Shown here one piece after another: positions 23,666 through 34,311 of a DNA stretch of 64,000 nucleotides. The DNA comes from Euphorbia lathyris (lineage: Eukaryota; Streptophyta; Magnoliopsida; Malpighiales; Euphorbiaceae), in contig NC_088910.1 in assembly GCF_963576675.1 (NCBI RefSeq), forward strand, positions 105,738,807 through 105,802,806, read 5' to 3'. A program made the position numbers and the translations under genes. Each line of letters begins with the position of its first letter. Position 1 is the stretch's first letter. Under the pieces are notes generated by a model that saw nothing but the letters and a program-made list of their open reading frames with translations, ran no database searches and was not told where the DNA came from.

Positions 23666-24228
23666 GCGGCGGAGCCAGGAATTGACAGTTGGGGGGCTAA
23701 TTTTAATCCGACTATTTGAAGTAATTTTTCGAAGTCCAGCCCGTTAGGACTGGACAAAATTTTTTAAGCTTCCAGCACACTGAAACTTTGTCGTTTTGGC
23801 ATATTGGCTAAAAATTATAATATTTTCACTTTTTTATTTTTAGCCATGAATTGTTTATATTTTTCATAAAATTTAATTTAGAAATTAAGTTAATTGAGTC
23901 TCAAAAGTAAGAAGTTAATTTTTTATAGATAATAAATTCTTAAAAAAATAGATATAATAAAAATGAGTTCAAATAAAACAATAAAGAGTCCAATTGAAAA
24001 AATACAGTTCAAATAAAACAAAAAAAATGAGATTGGTATGGTTTGAACTCACGACATCTCACTTTAAAATAAGACTCTTAACCACTCTAAACAATTGACT
24101 TAATACTATATAGGTTAAATACATACCAATATTAGGGGGGCTACACGAGATAAAACTAACGATATTCAAGGACGGAACCGGTGGCCAGAGGACTTCGGCC
24201 TCCCAGGCTCTAGACTGGCTCCGCCCCT
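23666..24228. mobile_element. TIR element with 11-bp target duplication
   Basis: The ends GCGGCGGAGCCAG and CTGGCTCCGCCCCT are imperfect inverted repeats. GTTTATAAGTA is present exactly on both sides (23655-23665, 24229-24239). An 11-bp duplication is at the upper end of the Mutator superfamily range. The interior is AT-rich and non-coding. The GGCGGAGCCAG end is common in plant genomes. Confidence 0.8.
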
Positions 24229-24426
24229 GTTTATAAGTACGAGCGTGCTAAAGATTTATAAGAAAGTCTCGAAATTGTTAACTCTATCTTGTAATTGCAA
24301 GATTGTGTAATAAACCCAACCGATAATAATAATAATAAAAAAACTTAAAAATTCACAAGTAATCAATTCTATTAGAATGAGATTAATAATTGAAATAACA
24401 ATAGGTCAAAGTGATAAAAAGACTGA

Positions 24427-24720
24427 GGGCCCGTTTGTTTTACCTACTGTTTGTTGTTACGGTTTGCTGTTTGTTGTTGCTGCTTGCTGTTACGGTTTGC
24501 TGTTGACAAAGGCTGCTTTCCCAAAAAGCAGAGATTCCCTGCTTTTGTAAAATGTTGCTTTTCAGGTGTAAAAAGCAAACAAGAGGTCATTAACCAAACA
24601 TCTAATGTTGTTTTTCAAGTGTAAAAGGCAAACATGAATAACACTAACCAAACACCTAAAACTCTTCATTTCGAACTGAAATAGCAAATATGAGCACGAA
24701 AAGGAGCACTCAAACACCCC
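24427..24720 (+). mobile_element. Tourist-like MITE, third family copy
   Basis: Starts GGGCCCGTTTGTTTTACC and ends CAAACACCCC, flanked by TGA on both sides (24424-24426, 24721-24723). It shares GGTTTGCTGTT and AAAAAGCAGAGATTCCCTGC with the MITE at 15431, and is an uninterrupted copy except for partial internal duplication of the AGGCAAACATGA segment. Confidence 0.75.
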
Positions 24721-24901
24721 TGAATCGAACAACAAATGATAAATTAAAATTGTACAAAAGTTTTACAAGAAATTAAATTGTAACTTCAAAGAAGAATTTC
24801 TTATATTGATTGCGTTGTTATTCTTCTATGGAGCACCTCTGCCATTTTATATGTGCAAAATAACTACTTTGTTATTTTTTTTAACCTAAAAATCGGAAAT
24901 C

Positions 24902-26755
24902 TCATATCACTGTGATAGGATTTGCATTCTCAATAATAGTGTTTAACAACCATTTCGGGACTTCAGAAGATACAAAATCGCTAATATTGGAATAGGTCTG
25001 TCTAGCTACCAAATGTGCAGCCCTATTCGCTAAACGAGGAGTAAATGACAAATTAAAATCGGGATTGGATCCTAGAATAAATCGACAATCATGAATAAGA
25101 GAGCCAAACCCCGAAATATCTTTTTTGCTTGACAAAATCGCATCCACAACTACTTTCGCATCAGACTCAAATTCAACATGTGTGTAATGCAAAGCCATCA
25201 ACCAAATCATACTTGTTCTTAGTGCTAATGCCTCGACCACTCGAGGCTCCCTAGAACCTGCAACACAGCTGCTGCTACAAAATAAAAACGCTCCCGTTGC
25301 ATCCCTGACCACCGCTCCCATCCCACAACTCCCCTCCTCCATGAACAACGCCCCGACAACATTACATTTAATTGAACTTAACGATGGGGGCTTCCATTTC
25401 AGAGAGGGAACAGAAATAGGAAAGGAGAAACTAGTTAATACTTGCGGGATTGGACGTGACGGGTCTGCTGAACCTGACTGAACTGCAACCGATGCCTCTC
25501 CATACTGATGTCGAAGGCCTGGTTGCGGTTGTGCGCTGATTTGCCGATACCGTTGCAGCTATGCAGGATGAGATGGCATGGGTAGGTGCCGCTGACGCTG
25601 CTGATCCGCCAATATCGAAACTGAAGTAGTCGTTTCACCCGGCTACCGACACTGTTGATTTGCAGATGATAGATCAGAATGTTCCATACCATGATGTCGC
25701 TGCCGATCTGTGGGTCTGACAACAGTTCCTCGTTGAAACGCCCTCCATTCATGGTACTCTTCAATTCCTAGTCGCCAACTGGTGTCCACCGGCCACCATT
25801 CCATATGTCATAAAACCCGGTTCCGGTGATCCCAAATAGTCTTCAAAGCACAGCACGTCTGGATGAGACTGTCTTGATCTGATCTACACAATTCACGCAA
25901 TAGCCAATCTAAAAAAGTTAGCCCTCCAAGTTGAGGGATCGGTAAATCGGTTGTCCTCCATAAATCACCTGCAAAGCTGCAATCAACAAATAAATGGTTA
26001 GCCGTTTCGTCCTGCTCCACACATACAGGGCACTCAATCGTGATGGGAACACGTCTTTGAGCCAGTCTAGCTCGAGTAGGTAAGCAATCTGAACAAACCC
26101 GCCAGATAAACGGGTTTAAGCTTAGAAGGAACCTCCAACCTCCACAGCCTTCCCCAGCTCTCACTTCCCACGCTCTCTTCCTCCCCACCCCATTCATCCT
26201 TTTAGTATAACCCGAACTCACAATATAGAAACTATCCTTCGACCAGTGGCACACCCTAGTGTCTTCTCTAACATCATAAGTAAGGATAATATCACAAATA
26301 ACACTCACCTCTGCTTCATTCAAGCACCCATGAAGCCTATCCAGATCCCATCCCCTACCATTTTCAAGTAACAGATCAGCCACTCTCATACCAAAAATGA
26401 ATTTATGCATAAAGCTTCTAGTTTGGGTACCCATGCGTCCTTCTAAACTCTAATAGTTTTACCATCTCCCACTCTCCATCTTAGCCCTTTTCTCAGTAAA
26501 CTCAAACCATTCCAGATACTTCCAAACCATACTAGGGTTATTGCCTAATTTGGAGAAAAGTAAGTCCTCCCTTGGAAAATATTTTGCTTTGAAAATTTTA
26601 CTTACTAAAGTATTTGGCTCACTCACCAGCTTCCAACCCTGCTTACCTAACAAAGCCAAGTTAAACATGTGTAGATCTTTGAACCCCACAGCTCTTAAGT
26701 CCTTTGGTTGACATAATTTAGCTCAATCAAACCAATGGATACTCCTTTTATCAAT
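24902..26755 (-). pseudogene. LINE ORF2 3' part: RT end, zf-RVT, RNase H
   Basis: On the minus strand, in order: RT C-terminal tail GFKDLHMFNLALLGKQGWKL (26459-26689), a zinc-binding RVT region with WRVCSDCLPTRARLAQRR and CPVCVEQDETANHLFVDC (25808-26434), a linker in another frame, and an RNase H with VVRDATGAF, EALALRTS, FESDAKVVVDAI and NRAAHLVARQ (24902-25348). Stops and frameshifts separate the blocks. A T-run at about 24868-24875 may be the poly(A) tail. Continues at 27614. Confidence 0.88.
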
Positions 26756-27613
26756 ATTATTAGAACCGGACCGGACATCAAACCGGATTGGTGACTGGGT
26801 CACGGGTCACTTAGTCGGACCGGATGGCTCGGATTGGTCGAACCGGATGACGTAATAAATAAGTAAATAATATTTATATATATTAAATATATATAATTAA
26901 TTTAAAATTATTTTTATAAATTATATATATCCAAAACAAATTATAAACAACTTTTGGTTTGTTATTTTTTTTGTTAATTTGAGACTTAAATATATAACGG
27001 ATAAATAGAATTTAGAATAATTTGAAATATGTAAACGTATTCTATGACATGCGATCTTTTTAACGGTATATTATAAACTAAAAAATGGACAGGTGATGAA
27101 TGAGAAATTGGCGCTTAAAGTGAACCACTTGAAATGGTTTAGAAGAAGATAAGAATAAACTAAGCATTCTTATCTCACATAGGAAAGAAATGAGAATATT
27201 AACTAGTTAATAAGTAAATGGCATTCATAAGCCTTTAAGTAATTACTAGGGGAAAGGCTCTCTCACGCGCAGGGGGGTGCAATCGATCTACCATCGGGTT
27301 AGGGGCACACCCGCACGACGTGGGCGACACGAATGCCACACCGAAATGAGCTCTCTTGGCCCGACATCCTTTTACTAAAATATACGTAAAGAGTATCTCT
27401 TTTTATTTTTATTTTTTTTCTTACAATTTCTTTTTAATAGCTCGGTGTGAACCGGGTTCACCGGTTCCCGGTTTAACCACCGGTCGAACCGGTCTACCCC
27501 CGGTTCACACCGGTTTTCTGAAGGTTCAATAACCCAGTCAAGCCCGGACCAGACTTCCTGCTGGTTCCCGGTCGAACCGATCCGACCGGCCGGTCCGGTC
27601 TGGGTTTGATAAC
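26756..27613. mobile_element. TIR element splitting the minus-strand LINE
   Basis: The left end ATTATTAGAACCGGACCGG is inversely related to the right end CCGGTCCGGTCTGGGTTTGA-TAAC. Subterminal CCGGTT/AACCGG repeats are dense at both ends, as in several hAT-type MITEs, around an AT-rich core and a GC-richer patch at 27245-27365. The LINE frame resumes on each side (GLKPEGKT, then KRSIHW and AKLCQPKDL), so this is an insertion. The target duplication could not be fixed. Confidence 0.75.
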
Positions 27614-29060
27614 ATTGCGTTTTACCCTCAGGTTTCAAACCCCGCCAGAAAGAATTTATCATCTTTGAAGCTCATCACAAATAGACAAAGGTAAAAGGAA
27701 TGTACTCATACAGAAGATAGGGAAAGCCTGAGCCACAGACTTAAGCAACACCTCTTTACCGGCTTGAGATAGGAATATGAGATCCCAAACTCCAAACTTC
27801 TGACGCAGTCTATCCACCAGAAACTTGAAAATACACCTTTTAGAACACCCAATAAGTGACGGAAGGCCTAAGTATCTCCCCGTGTCCAAAGGGGTATTGA
27901 CATGCAAAATGCCTTTGATTTCATTTTCTAACTCCGCGCTCACATTCGAACTAAAGAAAATCCCTGGCTTACTTTGATTTACTGCTTGGCCTGATGCCCT
28001 CTCATACTCAGTCAAGATACTCAAAACGTTTCATGCTTCACTTGCCGAAGCTCCAAAGAACAAGAAGCTATCATCGGCAAAGAATAAGTGTGTGACCGAC
28101 GAAGCTCTATGATAGATGCGACAACCAGATATCAAACTCTCATTCTCAGCTCACCTAATTAGTTTGGATAGAACTTCCGCGTACAAAATGAAAAGGTAAG
28201 GTGAAAGCGGGTCTCCTTGCCTAAGGCCCCTACCTGGGGTGATTTGCTCAGTACATTCTCCATTTACTGCCACCCTATACCTAACCGAAGTAACACATAA
28301 CATCATCCAATTGATCTAAATATCATTAAAGCCCATTCGAGTCATTACAAGCTTCAAGAACTCCCAATCAACCTTATCATAGGCCTTACTAATGTCAATT
28401 TTAAGTGCCACCTATCCCTTTCTCCCCCTATTTTGCCTCTTCATGGAGTGAATTGTTTCAAAAGCCGATTGCACATTATCAATTATAGACCTTCCAAGAA
28501 CAAAAGCAGATTGAGTATCCCCAATTATTCTAGGCAGGACCCCCTTCAATCGATTAGCCAAGGCCTTTGCAATTACTTTGTACATCACATGACACATGGA
28601 AATTGGGCGAAAATCATTCAACAATCTGGGGTTGTCAATCTTGGGGATAAGAACAATTGTTGTATCATTAAGTTAAAAAGGGAACGTCCCTGCCTTTAGC
28701 CAATCTCTACAAGCCAATCCCAACTCCTTCACAATGATGTCCCAAAAAGATTGGAAAAACCCAGAGTTTAAGCCATCAGGCCCAGGGGATTTGTTCGGAC
28801 TCATCAAGAACAGTTCGTTCTTGAATTCATCAATAAAGGTGCTGTGAGGAGCTCATTTGTCGACGAATCAATCACAGCTTCAATAACATTAGCAGTTTCA
28901 TTCTAAACAGTAATAGGACCAGCGAACACTTCTTGAAAGTATTAATGAGCCAATCCCATTATCTCACCCTGATTTGTAAATTACACTCCAGAATCATCAC
29001 AAAGAGAGACAATTGAGTTATTAATAATTGCTACATTTTTCATATCAACTTTTCCATGTG
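27614..29060 (-). pseudogene. LINE ORF2 reverse transcriptase part
   Basis: Minus-strand blocks in order: NKSPGPDGLNSGFFQ (about 28750-28800), RPISMCHVMYKVIAKALANR with SAFVLGRSIIDN (28412-28624), a degenerate GDPLSP region (about 28200), FFADDSFLFF as the catalytic motif (about 28050-28090), and SGQAVNQSKPGIFFS, GRYLGLPSLIG and INSFWRGLKPEG (27614-28024). Several stops and frameshifts. The endonuclease half is missing, so the copy is 5'-truncated near 29060. It is one element with 24902-26755. Confidence 0.88.
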
Positions 29061-29635
29061 ACTATTTTGGGAGTGAGACATTTAGTTAAGAGGGGAGGAG
29101 CCTCTTTACTCGGCCACAACCCCATGGTTTAGTTTGAGTTGTTAAAAACTTTGAAATCGCACTACAGATCTTGAGTATGAATATATTAAAATAATTTAAT
29201 TGGCAAAAAGAGTTCACCTCAAAATGTCTGTCAAATCTCAAATCCAATAATCACATAAATTATAGAAAATATACTACATTTTATTCGTTTACTACGGGGG
29301 GAACTTAATAAAGTCTTTGTAGGTATAGCCGTTATTTTCAGCACGATAAGATAAATCTCTTTTTTTTTTTTTTTTTTTAAAGATAAGATCAATCAAATTT
29401 GCGAAACGAAAAAGATCGGTGGCTACCCATTGCCTTTTGGAGGTAATAAATACACACATTTCTACTTATTATATTGAAACACCTATAGTGCATATATGTA
29501 TAAAAAGAAAATAATACTATAGTACTTGGACGTACACATATATTGTACATCCGATACCACCTTACCATGTGCATATAGTTAGTTAACCCAATGTATCATA
29601 ATCATATGCTTTTGAGTTAGTTTCTATTTCGTATT
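29061..29635. other. AT-rich spacer, no gene seen
   Basis: A poly(T) run at about 29360-29378 is the only distinct feature. No coherent frame or repeat boundary was recognised. Confidence 0.4.
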
Positions 29636-29997
29636 GGCCCTGTTTGGGAATTAGCTGTTAGCTGATTTGACTAGCTGTTTGTGTAGACCTGTTTGGTAAA
29701 AATTAACTGATTGATAATAGCGGTTTGTGCAAAAAGACGAATAAGGGCATTTCTTTTTTAATATTGGAGGAGGAGTCTATCTATTAGGGTTAAAGAAGTT
29801 CATTAATTTTAATATTGCAAAACGCTAATTGAAAAAGCTCCTAAAATGAGCTTTTTCTAAATTAGCGTTTTCATCCTAAAACTCTCTTCCAAACCTCTGT
29901 CCATCAAACACTCCAATCAGCGGTTTCAGTGGTCAAACCACTAAAGTTGGTCAAAACCGTTCTTTTTATCCCAAAACGCTTTTTACCAAACAGGGTC
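29636..29997. mobile_element. MITE, GGCCCTGTTTGG family, copy 2
   Basis: Ends GGCCCTGTTTGG and CCAAACAGGGTC, with the same interior as the copy at 18661 (AGCGGTTTGTGCAAAAAGAC, then GGTCAAACCACTAAAGTTGG). ATT flanks both ends. It lacks much of the TTAGCTG microrepeat seen in copy 1. Confidence 0.8.
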
Positions 29998-30038
29998 ATT
30001 GTATTTTTGGTCATGTGTAATTTTAATACTTAGATATT

Positions 30039-30427
30039 GGCTCTGTTTGGGAATTAGCTTATTACATTAGCTGTTAGCTGATTTGACTAGCTGATTTGAT
30101 TAGCTGTTTGTGTAGACCTGTTTGGTAAAAATTAGCTGATTGATAATAGCGGTTTGTGCAAAAAGACGAATAAGGGCATTAATTTTGGCGCAGGAGAAGA
30201 GGGAGTCCATCTGTTAGGGTTAAAGAAGTCCATTAATTTTAATATTGCAAAACGCTAATTGAAAAAACTCCTTTTAAGAGTTTTTTCTAAATTAGTGTTT
30301 TCATCCCAAAACTCTCTCCCAAACCTCTCTCCACCAAACACTCCAATTAGCGGTTTCAGTGGTCAAACCTCTAAAGTTGGTCAAAACCGCTCTTTTTATC
30401 CCAAAACGCTCTTTACCAACCATGACC
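30039..30427. mobile_element. MITE, GGCCCTGTTTGG family, copy 3
   Basis: Same orientation as copy 2 and only 41 bp away. It starts GGCTCTGTTTGGG and ends ACCAACCATGACC, so the right terminal repeat is worn. ATT again flanks both ends. The interior matches copy 1 more closely than copy 2 (TTTTGGCGCAGGAGAAGA is present). Confidence 0.8.
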
Positions 30428-30489
30428 ATTAAAGATTATTATTGAACCTTAATTATCGGTTTCACTTCTTAATTTAATTTGTTATTTTA

Positions 30490-30915
30490 TGGAGTCATAG
30501 GACTGGCGGTGTATTAAGAACTGTTGCTGGTAATTTTTTAGCTTACAGTAGCTTTTGCGCGGATGGATTTTTTGAGACTGCTGTTATTGAAGTTGTTGCA
30601 CTCAGGCGGGCTATTAAGTGGATCAGCTCTCTTCACTTGGTTGACGTCTTTATCAAAACAGATTCTAAACAAGTGGCGGATGGCTTTAATGCTTATCGGG
30701 CTGATTATTCGGAATTCGGAATGATAATTCAAGAGTGTAAGGCGAGTATTATAGGTAGACATGATATTAAGGTGTCGTTTATCCTTCGGACGGCGAATGA
30801 GGTTGCTCATGTAATTGTAAGACAATCGATTTCCAATGGGTCTGAGTTTGTTTCTTTTCAGTTCACAGATTGGCTTAACAATTCACTTTGTAAGGATCTA
30901 TTATTCTTTGATTGA
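30490..30915 (+). pseudogene. LINE RNase H tail
   Basis: A plus-strand frame open from about 30490 to the TGA at 30915 contains EVVALRRAIKWISS, FIKTDSKQVADGF, SFILRTANEVAHVIVRQS and FTDWLNNSL. These are the ESD-type and HxxRxxNxVAH motifs of the RNase H domain of L1-type ORF2. Only this last domain is left. It is better preserved than the fragment at 4290. Confidence 0.8.
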
Positions 30916-30949
30916 TTAATTGATATTCTTTCCTTCAAAAAAGAAAAAT

Positions 30950-31616
30950 TGTTATTTTATTGTACCTATATTAATGAGGACACTTAAAAGTGATATAATA
31001 TATAATAATATTTTTAAATATTTTATGTCATTTTTTTAGATTAAGAGGTTAATAATAATCATCCAAAAGTCTACTAATATCATGTTAGATTCATATAATA
31101 TGTATGCAAGTCACATAAAATTTTAATATCTCTATTAAAGTTGACGTGTAAAAATATAGGAGGTTCATCTCGTGTTGCAAGTAGTAAATGTAATTTTATT
31201 GCCTTAAATATTGGTGTTATTTCCGAGTTAGCAGCTCAACCATAACTTAACTCAAAATTTTGTGTAAACCAAAAAAAGACACATTATTTACTAAATTAAA
31301 CCTAAACACTAACAATAAATATCGATTTTGTATCATATAATCAGGTCGTGTATGATTTTACCAATACCAAATATGTTAAAGAAGCTTGGAAATAAGATCT
31401 TATCAATTTGACGCAATTTATCAATTTATTATTTTGTTTATGTATTTTTTATATGGTTGTTAAAACTGGACTGATAAAATAATCGGAAAACGTATTAAAT
31501 ATTCAAATGTGTTTAAAGAATCATGTAAAAGTTATATGTCTATTGACATTTAACCTCATACATAGTATAATATAAACAATATTAATAAAATTTATATTAA
31601 TAGTAATATCTTTTTA
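30950..31616. other. AT-rich spacer, no gene seen
   Basis: Low-complexity AT-rich DNA. A short AAAACTGGACTGATAAAATAA phrase near 31463 hints at a worn TIR-element end, but nothing can be bounded. Confidence 0.35.
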
Positions 31617-32176
31617 GGGTAATTAATTTATTAGTCCCCATATTTTGACAAAACACACTGTTGAGTCCCTGTATTTTTAAAAACACATGGTAAAGTCTCT
31701 AACTTTTTTCTCGGTGAACTATTTAGTCCCTAACGTTTTTCTCGGTGAACTGTTTAGTCTATGCCGTTAGACTCTCATGAAGATTCTGTTAGTCAATTTG
31801 GATTTGTGTTCTTCTTTTCTTTTATTTTCCTTTCCTTTAAACTCTAATGCATCTGAAATCAACTTTAAGTGTTCTTCTTCTTTATTTTCTTCTTAATCGT
31901 TTAAATTTGTAAGCATTGAGTCTGTTCTTTTTCTTGTTCTCCATACAAATAGCTTCTTCTTCTAAATTGGATTTCCACTTCTGAAGTTTGAAGGTAAATA
32001 GTAAAGGGTAATTTAGTCATTTCCGAAGTCATAAATAGTAAAAAATCTAACAAACAGACGGAAGGACTAAACAGTTCACTGAGAAAAAGGTTAGAGACCT
32101 TACCATGTGTTTTTAAAAATATAGGGACTAAACAGTGTGTTTTGTCAAAATATAGGGACTAATAAATTAATTACCC
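31617..32176 (+). mobile_element. Mutator-type MITE left of the LINE
   Basis: Fold-back element with arms GGGTAATTAATTTATTAGTC and the complement ending AATTACCC; the arms pair over roughly 150 bp. Flanks ATCTTTTTA and TTTTTTTTA agree at 7 of 9 positions. The unique centre (CTTTAAACTCTAATGCATC) is found in reverse at 39084-39096, in the copy on the other side of the LINE. Confidence 0.8.
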
Positions 32177-32289
32177 TTTTTTTTAATATCAGTTCATGAT
32201 ATTTTGATATTTTGAGATATCAAATTTTATTAAAATTCAGTAAATATATATATATTTTTAAAAAGGCTATACTTTTAAAGCTAGGGTTT

Positions 32290-34311
32290 ATGGTGAAGCG
32301 TGTGAGGGATAGATCTAGGGATAGGGGGGCGGCTAGTGGCGGTGAGGAGGTGGAGTCGGCTGGGATCGGGGCAGACAGGGATGGGGGGAGTGGTGAGGAT
32401 AGGGGCGGCGGCCAGGAGATCTGGGGCGTGAGGGGCGCCGAGGGGCTTGCGGATGGGGGGCGTGCGGCTGGAGTAGATCTAGGTGGGAGGTTAGGAGGAG
32501 CGGCAGGGGAGGCTGCGGGGGCTGGAAGGGAGAGCGTGTGGGCATGGAGGGAGGCGGCGCGGGAGGGATCTCTGCGGCTGGGGGAGATCTTGCAGTCGGC
32601 TCTTGTGACGAACGCGGAGGGCAAGGCGCCGCCTAGCGCTGGGGGCGAGATTGGGCGAGGAGCGCCTGGAGCGGAGGGAGGTGCCGACAGCATCGGGCAC
32701 TGCGCTGGATCTGCCGGCGCTGGTGCTAGGTGCTGGGCTGGGAATTCCGGCGTGGTGCCTGGCGCTCGATGTCTATTCCCGGGCAGCGCTGGGCAGGATG
32801 GGGCAGTGATCGGGGGGCAAACTGCCTCGAGTCAGATCCCTTCTAAGGTTGAGAGTGTTGTTCAAGGACAGGGGAACGCGGCTTCCCCCAGGACTGTAAT
32901 TGGCACAAACGGGATAGGTAAAGGTTCTTGGAAAGACACGGTTATGGGGGTGGTTGAGGAGGAGTCTTGTATAGAGGAAGTGGCGATGGTAGGGGATTCT
33001 GAGTATCTGTATTCTGATTCTGACAAGGAGGAGGGTGCCCAGGATGATCCTCTTTGTCCGGTTATTAGACTGTCCTCAGCAGAGAAGCGTGAACTTAGAG
33101 AGAAGTGGAAGGTGTCCTTAATAGTCACGGTGCTGGGGAAGAGAATTAGCTTTAACTATTTTGCCCAAAGGATTCAAGCCCAGTGGGCTAGGAAAGGGAA
33201 AGTCAGTATTACTGACCTGGAAAATGACTACTACGTCATCAAATTTACCAAAGTAGAGGATTATAATGCTGTGATCAAGGGGGGCCCGTATATTATTTCC
33301 AACCATGTTTTGGCTTTACGGCCTTGGGTTCCAAATTTTAATCCTCATGATTGTTCTGTTAACAGGATCTTGACTTGGGTTAGGTTCCCGGGCCTTCCCA
33401 TTGAGTACTACAGTGAGAAGTTTCTCAGCAAAATAGGAGGTATGGTTGGGAAGGTCCACCATGTGGATAAAACTACTATAGGAGCCATTAGGGGTAAGTT
33501 TGCAAGGGTTTGTGTGGATGTTAATCTTGCGAAACCCTTATTGTCAAAATTCTGTGTTCAAAACAAGGTGTTCTTTATTGAGTATGAAGGCTTACATAAC
33601 ATTTGTTATGATTGTGGCATGTATGGTCATTCTCAGGAGGGATGCCCTAAAAGGGAGAGTGTTGTTAAGGAGATTGTTGAGGATAGTGTGAGTAAAACTC
33701 TAGGGAGCCAGGGGAATGGAGGGAACTTCGGTCCCTGGATGGTGGCAAAAAGGACTGCTCGTCGTAGAACACAACCTCCAGTTGTGCAGAATCGTCCTCC
33801 TGATATTAACAGTAAGTTGAAATCCTCTCTATCTAAGCCTATTGTTGTTCCTAGTGTCAAGGAGAAGCTTATCCCCAAAGCTAGGGAGGAGGCTGGAACC
33901 AGCTCAGCATTTGGGTCTGGATCTAGATTTGGGGCCTTGACTATTGAGGAAGTTCAAGAGCCTGACCAGGGAGATGAGCATATGGATCTTAGCATGCCGG
34001 GTCTGGAGTCTGTTGAACCTTCTGAGAAGGTGGTTGAATCTGTTAATCCCCTCTTTGTTTCCAAGAATGAAGCCCATGGGGGAACCCTGGATATGGCTGC
34101 TCGAAGGATGAAGAAGACAAATGAGGTTAGTATTCCTACTCTTAGTGGTGATCCTAGGATTGGGAAATCAATGGGGGTTAATAAACCTAGTTTGAAAAAG
34201 CCAAAGGGTAAACAAAAAAGCATCCAGAATTCTTTGGCTCTGACAGAGAAGAGGGGACCTGCGGGTACCTCGGTGAGGCTCTCAGGAGCCCCTAATAAAT
34301 ACCTGGCTTAG
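32290..34311 (+). CDS. LINE ORF1, DUF4283 and zinc-knuckle RNA-binding protein
   Basis: Uninterrupted frame of 673 residues from the ATG at 32290; the frame is open further upstream but only through AT-rich leader sequence. Residues 1-190 are Gly/Ala/Arg-rich and encoded by GC-rich DNA. A DUF4283-like region follows (about 270-430: KGGPYIISNHVLALRPW, WVRFPGLPIEYY), then a CCHC knuckle CYDCGMYGHSQEGC at about 439-452, then a charged tail. ORF1 proteins of plant L1 elements coat the element RNA and assist target-primed reverse transcription. It ends just before ORF2 in a different frame. Confidence 0.88.
   Translation: MVKRVRDRSRDRGAASGGEEVESAGIGADRDGGSGEDRGGGQEIWGVRGAEGLADGGRAAGVDLGGRLGGAAGEAAGAGRESVWAWREAAREGSLRLGEILQSALVTNAEGKAPPSAGGEIGRGAPGAEGGADSIGHCAGSAGAGARCWAGNSGVVPGARCLFPGSAGQDGAVIGGQTASSQIPSKVESVVQGQGNAASPRTVIGTNGIGKGSWKDTVMGVVEEESCIEEVAMVGDSEYLYSDSDKEEGAQDDPLCPVIRLSSAEKRELREKWKVSLIVTVLGKRISFNYFAQRIQAQWARKGKVSITDLENDYYVIKFTKVEDYNAVIKGGPYIISNHVLALRPWVPNFNPHDCSVNRILTWVRFPGLPIEYYSEKFLSKIGGMVGKVHHVDKTTIGAIRGKFARVCVDVNLAKPLLSKFCVQNKVFFIEYEGLHNICYDCGMYGHSQEGCPKRESVVKEIVEDSVSKTLGSQGNGGNFGPWMVAKRTARRRTQPPVVQNRPPDINSKLKSSLSKPIVVPSVKEKLIPKAREEAGTSSAFGSGSRFGALTIEEVQEPDQGDEHMDLSMPGLESVEPSEKVVESVNPLFVSKNEAHGGTLDMAARRMKKTNEVSIPTLSGDPRIGKSMGVNKPSLKKPKGKQKSIQNSLALTEKRGPAGTSVRLSGAPNKYLA

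Noticed and set aside
27240..27370. GC-richer patch considered as a 5S rRNA or tRNA-derived segment
   Set aside because: No A-box/C-box or 5S core sequence could be recognised.
32220..32700. Pro/Ser/Leu-rich minus-strand frames
   Set aside because: Antisense shadows of the GC-rich N-terminus of LINE ORF1.
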